Source: JAHEEL01 sp963715255
GTDB lineage: Bacteria > Actinomycetota > Acidimicrobiia > Spongiisociales > UBA5794
Assembly (NCBI GenBank): GCA_963715255.1
Contig: CAVQRN010000006.1
Span: forward strand, 62,001-126,000
Reading direction: 5' to 3'
Length of the DNA stretch: 64,000 bases
The notes under the pieces were generated by a model. That model had not been told where the DNA came from. It saw nothing but the letters and a program-made list of their open reading frames with translations, and did no database searches. The position numbers and the translations under genes were made by a program. Within the stretch, counting starts at the first letter, position 1, and each line of letters opens with the position of its first letter. Below are positions 62,531 through 64,000 of the stretch, piece by piece.

Positions 62531-64000
62531 TCAGTCTGCGGCCGAGCGGTACGGCAAGTACTCCGGCTCCCACATCTCGGCGTCGATGGCTTCCTCGAGA
62601 TCGTCGACGGGTTCGGCGACACCTTCTTCAATCGCTTCCCTGCCGACAGCGATCGCAACCGCACGCGACACCGCTCGCACGTCATTGATATCCGGATACA
62701 ACTGACCTTTCGCGATCAGATCATCACCCGTCTGGTCGGCCAGAGCGTACGCAGCCGCAAGGAACATTCGATCGGTGACTTCCTTCGCCTTCACCGTCAC
62801 CACCCCGAGGCCCAGGCCCGGGAAGATGAATACGTTGTTCGCCTGCCCTATCCGGTGCATGACTCCCTCATACTCGACGGGTGCAAATGGGCTCCCAGTC
62901 GCGACGATGGCCCGCCCGTCGGTCCAATTGAGGGCTGCCTTAGGCGTGATCTCAGAGTTGGCGGTCGGGTTCGACAATGGCAGGATGATTGGCTCATCTA
63001 CATAGGCTGCCATCTCCCGGATGCACTCCTCGTCGAACAAGCCGGCCGTCCCGGAGACCCCGATGAGAACGGTCGGCTTGACGTGGCGGATCACCTCGGC
63101 GAGAGACGGAAGACCGGCCTCGGTGACCCAACTCGCGATCTCGCCGACCGGTGTCGCGAGCCGTCGCTTCACCTCGGTCAGATTGCGACGGTCGTCAACA
63201 ACGAGTCCCCGACTGTCGAGAACGTAGTGGCGTCCCCTGGCCTCGTCGAGATCGAGTCCCGCGTCTGCCATCGCATGTGCGAGCTGCTCGCGAATCCCGT
63301 ATCCGGCCGAGCCCGCGCCGGCGATCACGACCCGATGATCGGCGAGAGAGCCTCCCGTCTTGCGAGTGGCCGAGATGAGTCCACTGACCACCATCGCGGC
63401 CGTTCCTTGGATGTCGTCGTTGAACGACGGGAGAAAGCGCCGATACATCTCGAGATTGTGGAACGAAGTGACGTTCGCGAAGTCCTCCCATTGGAGCAGG
63501 GCATCGGGAAAGACCTCCTTCACCGCATGCACGAACTCCCTGATCAACTCGTCGTATGCCTCGCCACGCAACCGGGTTTCTCGATATCCGAGGTAGAGGG
63601 GATCCTCGAGGAGCTCCGCGTTGTTGGTGCCAACGTCGATCGAGATCGGGATGCAGCGCGTCGGCTTGATCCCGGCTGCGGCGGTATACAAGGCAAGCTT
63701 CCCGATCGGGATGCCGAGACCGCCCGCCCCCTGGTCCCCGAGGCCGAGGATGCGTTCGTTGTCGGTGACCACGATCACCGGCGGCTGCTCCGCGGTACAG
63801 GCCAGAAGCAAGTCGGCGACACGCCCCCGGTCGCGCGGGGTGATGTAGATACCATGGGCGGCCCGGTACAGCTGACTCCAGTACTTGCACGTCGCCGCGA
63901 CGGTCGGCGTATAGATGATTGGAACGGTCTCCTCGAGGTTGTCCATGATGAACCGATAGAACAGAACCTCGTTGCGGTCCATCAGACTGTTCAGGTAGAT
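62531..64000 (-). CDS. NAD-dependent malic enzyme, 5' end outside the window
   Basis: Decarboxylating malate dehydrogenase of the large two-domain type. Present are DRNEVLFYRFIMDNLEETVP, IYTPTVAATC, IVVTDNERILGLGDQGAGG, SFNDDIQGTAA, the NAD-binding VIAGAGSAGYGI, GVSGTAGLF and LPLSNPTANSEITP. The frame continues past position 64000 (IYLNSL before MDRNE), so the N-terminus is truncated by the window. It converts malate to pyruvate and CO2. Convergent with the sensor kinase, 7 bp apart. Confidence 0.88.
   Translation of the reverse strand: MYLNSLMDRNEVLFYRFIMDNLEETVPIIYTPTVAATCKYWSQLYRAAHGIYITPRDRGRVADLLLACTAEQPPVIVVTDNERILGLGDQGAGGLGIPIGKLALYTAAAGIKPTRCIPISIDVGTNNAELLEDPLYLGYRETRLRGEAYDELIREFVHAVKEVFPDALLQWEDFANVTSFHNLEMYRRFLPSFNDDIQGTAAMVVSGLISATRKTGGSLADHRVVIAGAGSAGYGIREQLAHAMADAGLDLDEARGRHYVLDSRGLVVDDRRNLTEVKRRLATPVGEIASWVTEAGLPSLAEVIRHVKPTVLIGVSGTAGLFDEECIREMAAYVDEPIILPLSNPTANSEITPKAALNWTDGRAIVATGSPFAPVEYEGVMHRIGQANNVFIFPGLGLGVVTVKAKEVTDRMFLAAAYALADQTGDDLIAKGQLYPDINDVRAVSRAVAIAVGREAIEEGVAEPVDDLEEAIDAEMWEPEYLPYRSAAD

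Overview
The window looks like a chromosomal segment of a high-GC actinobacterium, most probably of the class Acidimicrobiia (inference from gene content, not from a marker gene). Supporting signs are high-GC codon usage throughout, an F420-dependent-type nitroreductase, a DUF1876 protein, IniA/IniC-like paired dynamins, an IS481 element, Thr/Pro-rich linkers in exported proteins, and several start codons placed 6-7 nt after a TANNNT -10 box, as expected for leaderless mRNAs. No rRNA, tRNA or CRISPR array was found.

Layout. 1-3430: the start of a MacB/LolD-type ABC ATPase behind a GbsR-like regulator, an aldo/keto reductase and an ABC-F protein. 3471-12560: the most unusual block. A minus-strand run encodes a membrane-tethered Hsp70 fused to a GH99-like (endo-mannosidase) domain that has lost its catalytic Glu pair, then two tandem-repeat proteins and a YkgJ-type Cys-cluster protein. 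Divergent from it, two dynamin-like GTPases overlap by 4 nt. 12613-13663: Nudix and DUF805 genes; a copy of the Nudix 3' end lies at 3471-3572. 13840-19322: a glycerol-3-phosphate locus (ugpB-ugpA-ugpE-glpD), in which the three transporter genes are riddled with frameshifts. 19504-28216: F420-type reductase, cation/proton antiporter, saccharopine dehydrogenase-like enzyme, exported and membrane proteins, a B12-type radical SAM protein and a TGS GTPase.

28470-32707: an exported Gln-rich protein, an OmpR/BaeS-like two-component system and a fusion of a PfkB kinase to a queuosine-salvage-like (Qng1/DUF2419) nucleotide glycosylase. 32862-40326: small membrane proteins, a 29-residue microprotein, IF-1, an RRM protein, two transporters and an ABC-2 exporter. 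40720-44115: an exported Asp/Ser repeat protein, a second two-component system and an anchored protein; similar direct-repeat motifs lie upstream of the repeat protein and beside the regulator. 44112-45195: a decayed IS481 copy. 45568-51639: a heterodimeric ABC exporter, then a YjjI/YjjW glycyl-radical enzyme pair. 51747-64000: L,D-transpeptidase, VOC protein, DUF1876, M23 peptidase with a wall-binding domain, a kinase lacking its phospho-acceptor His, M20 peptidase, anchored propeller-like protein, a sensor kinase, and an NAD-malic enzyme cut by the window end.

Many otherwise well conserved genes contain one-base frameshifts, clustered in patches (about 15.4-19.3 kb, 19.9-25.4 kb, 44-45 kb, 55-58 kb). 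Because each frame still encodes good protein, sequencing or assembly error is the simplest explanation. Real decay cannot be excluded for ugpBAE and the IS element. Three kinds of intergenic repeat recur: a palindromic element with a TACCCAGGGTT core, arrays of degenerate octamers (TAGCCGAG type) after genes, and GC-rich terminator hairpins.
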